Assembly: GCA_038993745.2 (NCBI GenBank)
Contig: CP160629.1
Location: 930,001-994,000, forward strand
Source: Aliivibrio fischeri
GTDB lineage: Bacteria; Pseudomonadota; Gammaproteobacteria; Enterobacterales; Vibrionaceae
Direction: 5' to 3'
Length of the DNA: 64,000 nt
Shown: piece by piece, positions 1 through 9,284 of the stretch
Layout: the number at the start of each line of letters is the position of its first letter
How positions within the stretch are numbered: position 1 is the stretch's first letter
Translations under genes and position numbers: made by a program
Notes under the pieces: generated by a model
What the model saw: the letters and a program-made list of their open reading frames with translations, nothing else
Told to the model about the DNA's origin: nothing
Database searches by the model: none

Positions 1-87
1 CTAGAGCATTTCACATTAAAAGCACCATCACAGTGGTATAACTTTTTTAATTTTTGGCAGTTAACTGGAAAGAAAGATGACAACTAA
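1..87 (+). CDS. C-terminal end of an APE-cluster acyltransferase (partial)
   Basis: An open frame runs in from the left edge and stops with TAA at 85-87, giving about 28 residues ending PSQWYNFFNFWQLTGKKDDN. The aromatic WYNFFNFW tail is typical of the end of LPLAT/HtrB-like acyltransferases (often fused to a glycosyltransferase) that lie just upstream of the ammonia-lyase in aryl-polyene clusters. The stop overlaps the start of the next gene by 11 bases, as elsewhere in this operon. Identity rests on a short tail plus context, so it is an inference. Confidence 0.5.
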   Translation, partial: LEHFTLKAPSQWYNFFNFWQLTGKKDDN

Positions 88-1612
88 TTCAATTACATTT
101 GGTAAAGGACGTCTGACAATTGAAGACGTTGTTGATATTGCAAATGGCGCAAATGCACAACTTAATAACTCTGATGAATTCACTGCTAAAATTGACCGTG
201 GTGTTGAGTTTTTAGAGCGCTTATTAAAAGAAGAAGGCGTGATCTATGGTGTAACAACGGGTTATGGTGACTCTTGTACTGTAGCAATCCCAATGGATTT
301 AGTGGATGAATTACCGCTGCATTTAACTCGTTTTCACGGTTGTGGTTTAGGCGAAAACTTAGATGAACAACAAGCACGTGCTGTATTAGCGACTCGCTTA
401 TGCTCTTTATCACAAGGGGTATCGGGTGTGACTCATGATCTGCTTAATCAAATCGTGACTCTAATTAATCACGGCGTATCTCCACGTATTCCTCAAGAAG
501 GTTCTGTGGGTGCAAGTGGTGATTTAACGCCATTATCTTATCTTGCTGCTGCCCTTATTGGTGAGCGTGAAGTGATTTATAAAGGTGAAATCCGTGCAAC
601 TGCAGATGTATTTAAAGAGCTAAATATCACACCAATCAAGCTTAAACCAAAAGAAGGTTTGGCTTTAATGAATGGTACATCAGTGATGACAGCGTTAGCG
701 TGTTTAGCGTATAAGCGTGCTGAGTACTTAGCGCAAATGGCAACTAAGATCACCGCAATGGTATCAGTAGGGATGCAAGGTAATGACTTCCACTTTGATG
801 AAGCGTTATTTGCAGTGAAACCACATCCAGGCCAACAACAAATTGCTGCTTGGTTACGTTCTGATTTACATAACGAAACCCCACCAAGAAACAGTGATCG
901 CCTGCAAGACCGTTACTCACTTCGTTGTGCTCCACATGTGATTGGTGTACTTCAAGATAGCCTACCATTCTTGCGTCAAATGATTGAAAATGAATTAAAC
1001 AGTGCGAACGATAACCCAATTATCGATGGTGATAATGAGCGTGTTCTTCACGGTGGTCATTTCTATGGTGGTCATATTGCAATGGCAATGGACATGCTAA
1101 AAACCGCAGTAGCGAACATTGCTGATTTATTAGATCGCCAAATGGCACAGCTAATGGATTACAAATTCAATAACGGTTTACCATTTAACCTGACGGGTTC
1201 AACAGGGGCTCGTAAACCAATTAACCATGGCTTTAAAGCTGTTCAGATTGGTATTTCAGCATGGACAGCAGAAGCGCTTAAAGGAACAATGCCTGCAAGT
1301 GTTTTCTCACGTTCAACAGAATGTCATAACCAAGATAAAGTGAGTATGGGTACGATTGCCTCTCGTGATTGTTTACGTGTTTTACAGTTAACAGAGCAAG
1401 TGACATCAGCTTCATTATTAGCGGCAACTCAAGCGTTAGTATTGCGTGAAAAGCAAGGTGAGCTTGATGATACTCAGTTAAGTAAAGAGCTTAAAACCAT
1501 GCGTGATGCGGTATTAAGTGAATTTACTTTTGTCGATGAAGACCGACCATTAGAGAACGATTTACGTAACTTTATGGCGAAGATTCGGCAACAGCACTGG
1601 ACACTATACTAA
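77..1612 (+). CDS. Aromatic amino acid ammonia-lyase (HAL/TAL family) of the aryl-polyene cluster
   Basis: A 511-residue member of the histidine/phenylalanine/tyrosine ammonia-lyase family. The MIO-forming Ala-Ser-Gly triad is at 146-148 (GSVGASGDLTPLSY), and the catalytic Tyr lies in the TTGYGDS motif near residue 63. In aryl-polyene clusters this enzyme is thought to deaminate tyrosine to 4-hydroxycinnamate, the aromatic starter. The usual substrate-selectivity pair aligns to Phe86-His87, which is neither Ser-His (typical histidine lyases) nor His-Leu (typical tyrosine lyases), so the substrate should not be read off a generic hutH label. The gene overlaps the upstream acyltransferase tail and is followed 11 bases later by the thioesterase. 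There is no hut operon context. Confidence 0.85.
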   Translation: MTTNSITFGKGRLTIEDVVDIANGANAQLNNSDEFTAKIDRGVEFLERLLKEEGVIYGVTTGYGDSCTVAIPMDLVDELPLHLTRFHGCGLGENLDEQQARAVLATRLCSLSQGVSGVTHDLLNQIVTLINHGVSPRIPQEGSVGASGDLTPLSYLAAALIGEREVIYKGEIRATADVFKELNITPIKLKPKEGLALMNGTSVMTALACLAYKRAEYLAQMATKITAMVSVGMQGNDFHFDEALFAVKPHPGQQQIAAWLRSDLHNETPPRNSDRLQDRYSLRCAPHVIGVLQDSLPFLRQMIENELNSANDNPIIDGDNERVLHGGHFYGGHIAMAMDMLKTAVANIADLLDRQMAQLMDYKFNNGLPFNLTGSTGARKPINHGFKAVQIGISAWTAEALKGTMPASVFSRSTECHNQDKVSMGTIASRDCLRVLQLTEQVTSASLLAATQALVLREKQGELDDTQLSKELKTMRDAVLSEFTFVDEDRPLENDLRNFMAKIRQQHWTLY

Positions 1613-1623
1613 GGTTAAATGTT

Positions 1624-2069
1624 GTGACTAATACAAATGAAGCTAAGCCAGTGAATGTATTAAGCGTAGAAGTGATGATCACAACCGCCTTTCAGGATGC
1701 GGATCCGATGGGGGTGTGTATCACGGTAATTATTTCCGATTTTTTGAAAAAGCACGTCATGAAATGCTTGAAAAAATCGGTTATAGCTATCGAGATATGA
1801 TGGCGTCAGGCTATGTTTGGCCCATCATTGACACTCGTGTTAAGTACGTTAAATCCATTCCTTACGATCATAAGATCCGAGTGGAAGCGACACTAACGGA
1901 ATGGGAAAACCGCATGCGTGTTGATTATGTTATCTATGATGCAGAAACCAACGTACGAATGACTAAAGCCCATACAATGCAAGTAGCGGTAAGCATAGAA
2001 ACTGAAGAAATGTGCTTTGTTTCTCCTCGTGTATTTACCGATAAAGTAGAGGCTTATCATAATGCTTAA
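1624..2069 (+). CDS. APE-cluster 4HBT-type acyl thioesterase (frameshifted)
   Basis: A hotdog-fold thioesterase of the 4-hydroxybenzoyl-CoA type. A GTG start at 1624 opens a frame reading VEVMITTAFQDADPMGV. The remainder (YHGNYFRFFEKARHEML, from about 1717) lies in the next frame. The two halves join into one conserved DPMGVVYHGNYFRFFE motif, containing the catalytic Asp region, if one G is restored in the run at 1710-1718. The 3' end overlaps the LolA-like gene. It probably releases or edits acyl intermediates of the polyene. The break looks like a single-base consensus error, but a real frameshift cannot be excluded. Confidence 0.75.
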
Positions 2070-2681
2070 TCTTAAACGTTATTGGTCATTATTGGTGGCA
2101 TCGTTTGTTATGCTTTTTAGCGTAAATAGCTTTGCATTTAGTGTTGATGACTTGCAGCAACAACTCGCAAAATCGACGCTTGTTCGTGGTGATTTTAAAC
2201 AAGTAAGAACCATGCAGATGTTTGCCCAGCCATTATCGACATCAGGGACTTTTTGTTAGATCATGAAAAGGGGTTATTGTGGCAACAAACAACGCCTTTT
2301 CCGATTGCGCTGACTTTAACGCAGAACAAACTTCGCCAATCCATTAATGGTGACACTCAAGTCATGACGGATTCAGATAATCCAATGGCGTTTTATTTTA
2401 CTCGTCTATTTCTATCTCTATTTAAAGGGGATACGGAATCCATTAAAGAAAATTTCACTCTGCAATTAACGGGTGAAAAAGACGCTTGGACACTCATACT
2501 TACTCCAACTAAAGCCCCAATTGACAGCGTATTTAAAACCATAAAAATTGAGGGTAATGATTATTTAAATCGAGTGGTATTAAGTGAAGTGCGAGGTGAC
2601 GTAACTGAAATGGTATTTACTAATCAGTCGACAGAACCTGCGACCTTAACAGAAGAAGAGTTACGTGTTTTCGAATTCTAA
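2062..2681 (+). CDS. APE-cluster LolA-like outer-membrane carrier protein (frameshifted)
   Basis: The N-terminal part (2062-2259) has a signal peptide ending near SFAFS, then VRGDFKQVRTMQMF. The C-terminal part (2253-2681) starts LLDHEKGLLWQQTTPFPIAL. Together they resemble the LolA-related proteins encoded in aryl-polyene clusters, which are thought to carry the lipid-linked pigment across the periplasm. The halves join as GTFLLDHEKGLLW if one T is added to the T5 run at 2250-2254. It lies between the thioesterase (8-base overlap) and the MMPL exporter (17-base overlap), which supports a transport role. Confidence 0.75.
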
Positions 2682-5037
2682 TTGGATAAAACCACGAGTT
2701 TTAGCTCTGGTTTGGGCATTGGCTCTATTAGGAATCGCAGGGGTATTTGGTTATCAATGTACAACCAAAGGCGCACTGCCAATAGAAACCAATATCTTGG
2801 CGTTATTACCTGATAATCAACAAGATAAAGTTGCTCAGCAAGCGTTTGATAATATTGCTAATACCATGAGTGATAAAGTGGTGTTTGTAGTCAGCCAAAC
2901 CCAAGGTGACAGTAAAAAACTGATTGAAGCGGTTGATCAGTTTAATGAAGAACTGGTTGCGTTACCTATGTTTGACTCGGTAACGGCAACGATAAGTCCT
3001 GAGCAACAACAAGCGTGGGGGAAATTTTATTTTCCTGCTCGCGCTCAGTTACTGACAGCACAGCAAACCCAACAATTAGAACACGCACCAGAACAGCAAG
3101 TTCAAAAGGTATTACACGCACTATACAATCCTTTTTCAGGTGTGACGGGAGGGGAGTTAGAGAACGATCCTTTCTTGTTATTTCGAGATTATTTATCAGG
3201 TTTAACTCAAAGCTCTGGTAATGTTCAAGTAGAGAATGGCTATCTGATTGCCAAACACGATGATAAAGAATACGTCGTGATCACCGCTGATCTATCAGGA
3301 TCATCATACCAACTCTCTTTGCAGCAGCAATTACCTCAACTATTGTCACTTGAAAGCAAAGTATCAAAGACATTTTCGGTTGATATTCAACATACAGGTG
3401 TGATTTTTTATGCAGCCCATGGGACAGAAAGCGCCAAAGGGGAGATCAGCACAATCGGCCTTGGATCCCTTATCGGAATTATTGTCCTTGTCTTTTTAGT
3501 TTATCGCAGCACATTACCTTTGGCTCTAGCCTTACTGTCAATATCAACGGGTCTTGCTTGTGCCTATGTACTGACGATTGCTTTATTTGGTTCCATTCAT
3601 TTGTTTAGTTTGGTTTTTGGTGCCAGCTTAATTGGGGTTTCTATTGATTATGCATTTCACTTTTTAACCGACCGACTTCATGCGGGCAAAAAATGGAATT
3701 CAGTGGTGGGTATTCAGCAACTGTTTCCAGCCATTACCTTGGGGCTAATTACCAGTTTAATTGGTTATTTAGGGATGCTTATTGCGCCTTTCCCTGGGTT
3801 ACAGCAATTATCCTTATTTTCTGCCATTGGTTTAACAGCAGCCTATTTTACCGTGGTATGTTGGTATCCAGTATTGGCAAGTAAACCAAATCAATATAAC
3901 CAAGTACCGATGCAACGAGCCTTGAGTCAGTGGCTTTTGGTGTGGCAACAACCGCTTATTCGATTAGTTTTACCATTGAGCTTATTGATTGCTGCAAGTT
4001 TTGGCGTTTATATGGCGAAATATGATGATGATATTCGTCAACTTCAAGCTTTGCCACATGCACTGCAGCAGCAAGAGAGAGAGATAAAAGCGATTACCGG
4101 TGTCGGTGGCTCTCAGCAACTATTGCTTGTACGAGACAGTTCTGAAGAAGGGTTACTGCAAAAGTTAGAAACCATATCGACTAAACTGGATAAACGTAGT
4201 GATTTCGGTGGTTATCAATCCATAAGCCGTTATGTACCGTCACAAAAAAGACAACAAGAAAATTACCAATTAGTTAAACACCTGTATCAGCAACAATCTG
4301 AGTATTATCAAAGTGTCATACAGCCAAAAACAGCGCTGGATTTTTCACAGCAATATCAGCCTTTGACTATAGATGGTTTCTTAGCATCACCAATATCAGA
4401 CACGGTTGGTTTTTTATGGTTAGGTAAAATTGATGGTGTATTTGCCTCGGTGATCACGTTTAACCAAGAAGTGAACAGTACGGAATTGCAAGCATTTGCA
4501 GCGGATAATCACATTACTTATTTAAATAAAGCAGAAGAGATTTCTCGTTTATTTGCAGATTATCGACATCGTATTACTGAGCTATTGTTGTTTGCTTATG
4601 CCGCTATTTTCTTACTGCTGTTACCTCGCTATAAAATGAAACAAGCGTTTTTAATAGTATTGCCACCATTTATAGCAGGTTGCGCCGGCTTAGCTGTAAC
4701 CGTTTTAACTGGCGTACCGTTGAATTTGTTTAACTTACTAGCCTTGATGTTGATTTTAGGGATCGGAATAGACTACACCTTGTTTTTCGCAGAGCAGAAT
4801 AAGCAAAGTGATGATTCACATAAAGAAAGCACGCTATTAGCGATATCTTTATCTGCGTTAACAACGATTTTGTCATTTGGTTTATTGGCCTTGAGTGAAA
4901 CCCAAGCGATTCATAGCTTTGGTATTACGGTACTTACAGGGATTATCGTGGCTTGGTTACTGGCTCCGTTAAGCCAACAAAATAAAGAGAGTAAAGAGCA
5001 GATTAATACGCTTTCGGAGAAAAAAGATGCATCATAA
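2665..5037 (+). CDS. MMPL/RND-superfamily exporter of the aryl-polyene cluster
   Basis: A 790-residue membrane protein with a GTG start at 2665 inside the end of the LolA-like gene. It has one N-terminal transmembrane segment, a large periplasmic domain and a block of five helices (about residues 260-410), then a repeat of that arrangement, the two-fold layout of MMPL transporters. Charged signature stretches occur in both halves (GVSIDYAFHFLTDR and GIGIDYTLFFAEQ). With the LolA-like protein and the DUF3261 lipoprotein it probably moves the polyene from the inner membrane towards the outer membrane. It overlaps the lipoprotein gene by 11 bases. Confidence 0.88.
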   Translation: MFSNSNWIKPRVLALVWALALLGIAGVFGYQCTTKGALPIETNILALLPDNQQDKVAQQAFDNIANTMSDKVVFVVSQTQGDSKKLIEAVDQFNEELVALPMFDSVTATISPEQQQAWGKFYFPARAQLLTAQQTQQLEHAPEQQVQKVLHALYNPFSGVTGGELENDPFLLFRDYLSGLTQSSGNVQVENGYLIAKHDDKEYVVITADLSGSSYQLSLQQQLPQLLSLESKVSKTFSVDIQHTGVIFYAAHGTESAKGEISTIGLGSLIGIIVLVFLVYRSTLPLALALLSISTGLACAYVLTIALFGSIHLFSLVFGASLIGVSIDYAFHFLTDRLHAGKKWNSVVGIQQLFPAITLGLITSLIGYLGMLIAPFPGLQQLSLFSAIGLTAAYFTVVCWYPVLASKPNQYNQVPMQRALSQWLLVWQQPLIRLVLPLSLLIAASFGVYMAKYDDDIRQLQALPHALQQQEREIKAITGVGGSQQLLLVRDSSEEGLLQKLETISTKLDKRSDFGGYQSISRYVPSQKRQQENYQLVKHLYQQQSEYYQSVIQPKTALDFSQQYQPLTIDGFLASPISDTVGFLWLGKIDGVFASVITFNQEVNSTELQAFAADNHITYLNKAEEISRLFADYRHRITELLLFAYAAIFLLLLPRYKMKQAFLIVLPPFIAGCAGLAVTVLTGVPLNLFNLLALMLILGIGIDYTLFFAEQNKQSDDSHKESTLLAISLSALTTILSFGLLALSETQAIHSFGITVLTGIIVAWLLAPLSQQNKESKEQINTLSEKKDAS

Positions 5038-5653
5038 GGCCATAAAAATCCGCCACCTTATAGCGCTTGTTTTATCCTTTCTTTTGATGGGATGCGCAGC
5101 AAAACCGGTAAAGCAACCCAACCAAGTGGAAGTATCACAAGGTCAGTTTATTACCTTACCTCAGCCTGAAGAGTATGGCAGTGATTTATCACTTAGCCAG
5201 TTAATCTCCGTTGAATGGCAAGGAAAAAAGAATCAACTTCCAGTTCAACTGCAACTGACAGGTAATGACTTGGTATTAGCTGGCTTTGCCTCATGGGGTT
5301 CTCGTTTATTAAGTTTAGATTATGATGGCCAAACGTTAGATACTTACGTAATGGCAGGTCTAAGTGACACATTGCCACCACCAGAACAAGTGCTATTTAA
5401 TGTCATGATTACCTTGTGGCCACTTGAAGCATGGCAAGAAAGTTTAACTAGCATTGGCTGGCAACTAAACGAACATGACAATCACAGAACATTAGTGAAT
5501 GAATCAGGAAAAACAATCCTTGATGCTCGTTATGATGACATCACAGACAAATTAAGTGGTGAAATTGTGTTAACAAGTCCAGACTTTGGTTATGTCATAA
5601 AAATTAAAACGTTCTCGCATTCAAATACAACAACTCAAAATAATAACGGATAA
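5027..5653 (+). CDS. DUF3261 lipoprotein of the aryl-polyene cluster
   Basis: A 208-residue protein with a short basic N-terminus, a hydrophobic stretch and a lipobox LLMGC (Cys23), so it is probably an outer-membrane-anchored lipoprotein. DUF3261 proteins accompany the LolA-like and MMPL proteins in aryl-polyene clusters and are thought to help place the pigment in the outer membrane. The start overlaps the exporter by 11 bases and the next gene begins 5 bases later, so it is co-transcribed. The molecular function is unknown. Confidence 0.75.
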   Translation: MHHKAIKIRHLIALVLSFLLMGCAAKPVKQPNQVEVSQGQFITLPQPEEYGSDLSLSQLISVEWQGKKNQLPVQLQLTGNDLVLAGFASWGSRLLSLDYDGQTLDTYVMAGLSDTLPPPEQVLFNVMITLWPLEAWQESLTSIGWQLNEHDNHRTLVNESGKTILDARYDDITDKLSGEIVLTSPDFGYVIKIKTFSHSNTTTQNNNG

Positions 5654-5658
5654 ATTAA

Positions 5659-6846
5659 ATGAGTGACTTTCCTTTATATATACATGCGTGTGGCTCACAT
5701 TCAGCCATGGGTAAAGAGGTTGATGAAATCCATCAAGTATTGAGTGGAAATAAAGCGCCATCAATGCACAAAGAGACAGGTTGGCTCAATGATGGAAAGG
5801 CGACAGTCGTTGGTAAAGCATTAGGTGAGTTACCTTTAGTTCCTGAGCATTTGGCTCATTGGGATACCAGAAATAATCAGCTTGTTTTGTCCGCTTTACA
5901 GCAAATCGAACCTCAAATTAACGCCGCAAAAGAGAAATACGGTTCAGATCGTATTGCTGTTATTATTGGCACGAGTACTTCAGGGATCTCTGATGGTGAA
6001 GTCGCTTTAAAAGAGAAGATGGAGCAAGGGGCTTTTCCTGCTGGTTATAGCTATAAACAACAAGAGTTAGGAAACCCTGCGGATTTTATTGCTCAATATC
6101 TTGATATCAATGGACCAACGTATGCGATCTCAACCGCTTGTTCCTCAAGTGGTCGTGTTTTCTTATCAGCAAAGCGTTTATTAAAAGCAGGGTTTGTTGA
6201 TGCGGTTATCGTTGGCGGCACTGACAGTTTATGTCGTTTAACATTAAATGGTTTCAACAGCCTAGAAGCATTGTCAAATGAGTATTGCTTGCCGTTTAGT
6301 CCCAATCGAAAAGGGATAAATATTGGTGAAGCTAGCGCATATATGCTGCTAAGTGCAGAGCAAAAAGACTCTGATGATCCTATCGCTTTATTAGGAGCTG
6401 GAGATAGCTCAGATGCTCACCATATATCGGCACCGCACCCTGAAGGAAAAGGGGCAATTGAAGCGATGAATAAAGCGCTAACAGATGCTGGTTTGGAACC
6501 TAAAGACATTGGTTATATTAATGCGCATGGAACCGCCACACCGCTGAATGATGCCATGGAATCTAAAGCCGTTCATGCGGTGTTTGGTCATTCAGTACCG
6601 GTGAGCTCAACAAAACCATTCACTGGGCACACATTAGGTGCCGCAGGTATCATTGAAGCAAGCATTTGTTGGCATATTTTAAAGTATAATTTACCGCTAC
6701 CTAAGCAGATTAATGACGGACAGCAAGATGATGCACTGGCTGATATTCAGCTTGTGGTCGATCAACCACTAAGAAAAAAAGCCGTTATTAGTAATTCATT
6801 TGCCTTTGGCGGTAATAACATCAGTTTAATTTTTGGATGTATTTGA
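5659..6846 (+). CDS. Beta-ketoacyl-ACP synthase of the aryl-polyene cluster (first of two)
   Basis: A 395-residue thiolase-fold ketosynthase. The nucleophile is Cys161 in AISTACSSSGR. The catalytic histidines are in NAHGTATP (His290) and TGHTLGAAG (His324), with the conserved Lys at 319, so the active site is complete. In the type II aryl-polyene pathway paired ketosynthases add malonyl-derived two-carbon units to the aromatic starter. This one is shorter and more divergent than the second copy at 8049-9284 and may be its partner or a chain-length factor. Its stop codon overlaps the dehydratase start (TGATG). Confidence 0.85.
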   Translation: MSDFPLYIHACGSHSAMGKEVDEIHQVLSGNKAPSMHKETGWLNDGKATVVGKALGELPLVPEHLAHWDTRNNQLVLSALQQIEPQINAAKEKYGSDRIAVIIGTSTSGISDGEVALKEKMEQGAFPAGYSYKQQELGNPADFIAQYLDINGPTYAISTACSSSGRVFLSAKRLLKAGFVDAVIVGGTDSLCRLTLNGFNSLEALSNEYCLPFSPNRKGINIGEASAYMLLSAEQKDSDDPIALLGAGDSSDAHHISAPHPEGKGAIEAMNKALTDAGLEPKDIGYINAHGTATPLNDAMESKAVHAVFGHSVPVSSTKPFTGHTLGAAGIIEASICWHILKYNLPLPKQINDGQQDDALADIQLVVDQPLRKKAVISNSFAFGGNNISLIFGCI

Positions 6847-7307
6847 TGAGTAGTATTCCTCCTTTAATCGACCTTTTACCCCATGATACACCTTTAGCTC
6901 TTGTTGATGAGTTGATTGAGGTAAATGACTTATCGGTTCATTGTCAGGTGACAATCGGTGAGAATAATGTCTTTTTTGATCATGAGACGAAAACCGTTCC
7001 CGCTTGGGTTGGTATTGAGTTCATGGCGCAAAGTATTGCTGGTTGGTCTGGCTATCATGCGTGGAAAAAAGGCAATAAGTCACCAATAGGCTTTTTACTT
7101 GGTAGCCGTAAATACCAAGCTGAGTGCAGCGAGTTTCAACAAGGCGACACACTCGACATTTTTGCAGAGCAAGTGTTAGAGAATAATGGCATGGCCGTAT
7201 TCAGTTGTTATATTGAACATAAAGGACAACAGTTGGCATCGAGCCAATTAAACGTGTTCGTGCCAACAGAAGAAAAATTAGAAGAGCTCTTAACGCCAAA
7301 GCAGTAA
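6846..7307 (+). CDS. 3-hydroxyacyl-ACP dehydratase of the aryl-polyene cluster (ApeP-like)
   Basis: A protein of about 153 residues starting MSSIPPLIDLLPHD. This start at 6846 is preferred to the in-frame ATG at 6837 because it gives the TGATG coupling to the ketosynthase stop. The sequence has the hotdog-fold pattern of ApeP/FabZ-type dehydratases (LLPHDTPLALVDEL, then VPAWVGIEFMAQSIAGW). Its role would be dehydration of the beta-hydroxy intermediate to give the conjugated double bonds. A 19-base gap with a GAGG motif precedes the ketoreductase. Confidence 0.82.
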   Translation: MSSIPPLIDLLPHDTPLALVDELIEVNDLSVHCQVTIGENNVFFDHETKTVPAWVGIEFMAQSIAGWSGYHAWKKGNKSPIGFLLGSRKYQAECSEFQQGDTLDIFAEQVLENNGMAVFSCYIEHKGQQLASSQLNVFVPTEEKLEELLTPKQ

Positions 7308-7326
7308 CGCAGTAGTAGAGGACAAC

Positions 7327-8052
7327 ATGAAAAGACAAGTATTAGTGACAGGCGCCAGTAAAGGCATTGGTCGCGCAATTTCAGAGCAACTAGCAAAGGA
7401 TGGCTTTTATATTGTTGTTCATTATATGAGTGATAAAGCTGGCGCAGAGACAACGTTAGCAGCAATTCAAGAGCACGGTGGTGAAGGGCGCTTAATTCAG
7501 TTTGATATTAGTGACCGTGCACAATGTAAAGCGACACTTGAGGGCGATATCGAAACTCATGGTGCATATTATGGTGTGGTAAGTAATGCTGGTATTACTC
7601 GTGACACCGCTTTCCCTGCGATGACAGAAGAAGAGTGGGATGGTGTAATTCATACCAATTTAGACAGTTTTTATAATGTACTTCATCCTTGTGTTATGCC
7701 GATGGTTCAGAAGCGAAAAGGCGGTCGAATTGTGACGCTTGCATCGGTGTCAGGCATCATGGGTAACCGTGGTCAAACGAACTACAGCGCAGCAAAAGCA
7801 GGCGTTATTGGTGCAACTAAATCTCTTGCGTTAGAGCTAGCAAAACGAAAAATCACAGTAAACTGTGTTGCACCTGGCTTAATTGACACAGGCATGGTTG
7901 ATGAGCATGTGAAAGAGCATGCATTGCCACAAGTACCACTTCGAAGAATGGGTGAACCAGAAGAAGTAGCCGGTTTAGTAAGTTACTTAATGTCAGATGT
8001 TGCGGGTTATGTGACTCGCCAAGTTATTTCAATTAATGGTGGTTTAGTATGA
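7327..8052 (+). CDS. FabG-like 3-oxoacyl-ACP reductase of the aryl-polyene cluster
   Basis: A 241-residue classical short-chain dehydrogenase. The NADP-binding motif TGASKGIGRA is near residues 7-16, NAG is in the VVSNAGIT segment, and the catalytic Ser and Tyr-x3-Lys are in SVSGIM and NYSAAKAG. It should reduce the beta-ketoacyl-ACP made by the flanking ketosynthases. The last 4 bases overlap the start of the second ketosynthase. It is a cluster-specific paralogue: no plsX-fabD-fabG-acpP block surrounds it. Confidence 0.88.
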   Translation: MKRQVLVTGASKGIGRAISEQLAKDGFYIVVHYMSDKAGAETTLAAIQEHGGEGRLIQFDISDRAQCKATLEGDIETHGAYYGVVSNAGITRDTAFPAMTEEEWDGVIHTNLDSFYNVLHPCVMPMVQKRKGGRIVTLASVSGIMGNRGQTNYSAAKAGVIGATKSLALELAKRKITVNCVAPGLIDTGMVDEHVKEHALPQVPLRRMGEPEEVAGLVSYLMSDVAGYVTRQVISINGGLV

Positions 8053-9284
8053 GTCGTCGTGTAGTCGTAACCGGCATGTCTGGTGTTACCGCTTTAGGTA
8101 GTGATTGGAACACCGTAGGCGAAAACCTACGTAAATGTGAAAATGCCACTCAATATATGCCAAGCTTTGAAGTCTACGATGGCCTTAATACTAAGCTAGC
8201 AGCCCCGATTAATGATTTCACATTACCAAAGCACTATACCCGTAAAAAAATTCGTTCTATGGGACGTGTTTCTTTGTTATCTACCGTTGCTTCAGAGCAA
8301 GCCTTAGAGCAAAGTGGTCTTATTGGAAACGACATCTTAACCAATGGCCAAACAGGTATTGCCTTTGGTTCCTCAACCGGTTCTACCGATGCCGTTGGTG
8401 CTTTTGGTGTGATGCTTAATGAGAAATCAACTCGTGCTATTACGGCAACAACCTATGTGCAAATGATGCCACATACCGCAGCGGTTAACGTTGGTTTATT
8501 CTTTGGTTTACGTGGCCGAGTTATACCAACAAGCAGCGCATGTACTTCAGGCAGTCAAGCCATTGGTTACGCTTATGAAGCGATTAAACACGGTTATCAA
8601 ACGGCAATGGTTGCTGGTGGCGCAGAAGAATTATGCCCAACAGAATCAGCAGTATTTGATACATTATTCGCAACAAGTTTAAAAAACGATGCGCCAAAAA
8701 CATCCCCAAGCCCATATGACCAAGATCGCGATGGTCTTGTTATTGGTGAAGGTGCTGGTGCTTTAGTTCTTGAAGAGTATGAACATGCTAAAGCTCGTGG
8801 CGCAACGATTTACGCAGAGCTAGTTGGTTTTGCAAGTAACTGTGATGCTGCCCATGTAACACAACCACAAATGGAAACCATGCAAATGTGTATGGAAATG
8901 TCGTTAAGGGATGCCAACTTAGCGCCAGAGAAAATTGGTTATGTTTCAGCGCATGGTACCGCAACAGAACGTGGTGATATCGCAGAAAGTACAGCAACAG
9001 AGAACGTATTTGGCTCATCAATGCCAATCAGTTCATTGAAGTCTTATTTTGGTCATACATTAGGTGCATGTGGTGCGATTGAAGCGTGGTTATCCATTGA
9101 GATGATGCGTAACAATTGGTTTAGCCCAACATTGAACTTAAATAATGTAGATGAGCGTTGCGGTAAGTTAGATTACATTACAGGTACAGGTCGTGAAATT
9201 GAGTGTGATTACATCATGAGTAACAACTTTGCTTTTGGTGGTATTAATACATCACTTATCTTTAAGCGCTGGATTGAAGATTAA
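8049..9284 (+). CDS. Beta-ketoacyl-ACP synthase II (FabF-like) of the aryl-polyene cluster
   Basis: A 411-residue ketosynthase with a complete Cys-His-His triad: Cys165 in SSACTSGSQ, His302 in SAHGTATE and His336 in FGHTLGACG, with Lys331. It overlaps the ketoreductase by 4 bases and is the last gene of the operon, followed by an intergenic palindromic repeat and a bidirectional terminator. In the pathway it is the probable main elongating enzyme of the aryl-polyene chain. Phylogeny would be needed to tell it from housekeeping FabF; context supports the cluster role. Confidence 0.87.
   Translation: MSRRVVVTGMSGVTALGSDWNTVGENLRKCENATQYMPSFEVYDGLNTKLAAPINDFTLPKHYTRKKIRSMGRVSLLSTVASEQALEQSGLIGNDILTNGQTGIAFGSSTGSTDAVGAFGVMLNEKSTRAITATTYVQMMPHTAAVNVGLFFGLRGRVIPTSSACTSGSQAIGYAYEAIKHGYQTAMVAGGAEELCPTESAVFDTLFATSLKNDAPKTSPSPYDQDRDGLVIGEGAGALVLEEYEHAKARGATIYAELVGFASNCDAAHVTQPQMETMQMCMEMSLRDANLAPEKIGYVSAHGTATERGDIAESTATENVFGSSMPISSLKSYFGHTLGACGAIEAWLSIEMMRNNWFSPTLNLNNVDERCGKLDYITGTGREIECDYIMSNNFAFGGINTSLIFKRWIED

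Noticed and set aside
3015..3884. Two plus-strand ORFs of 60-70 codons inside the MMPL gene
   Set aside because: They lie in other frames of a clearly coding gene, have no ribosome site and resemble no protein.
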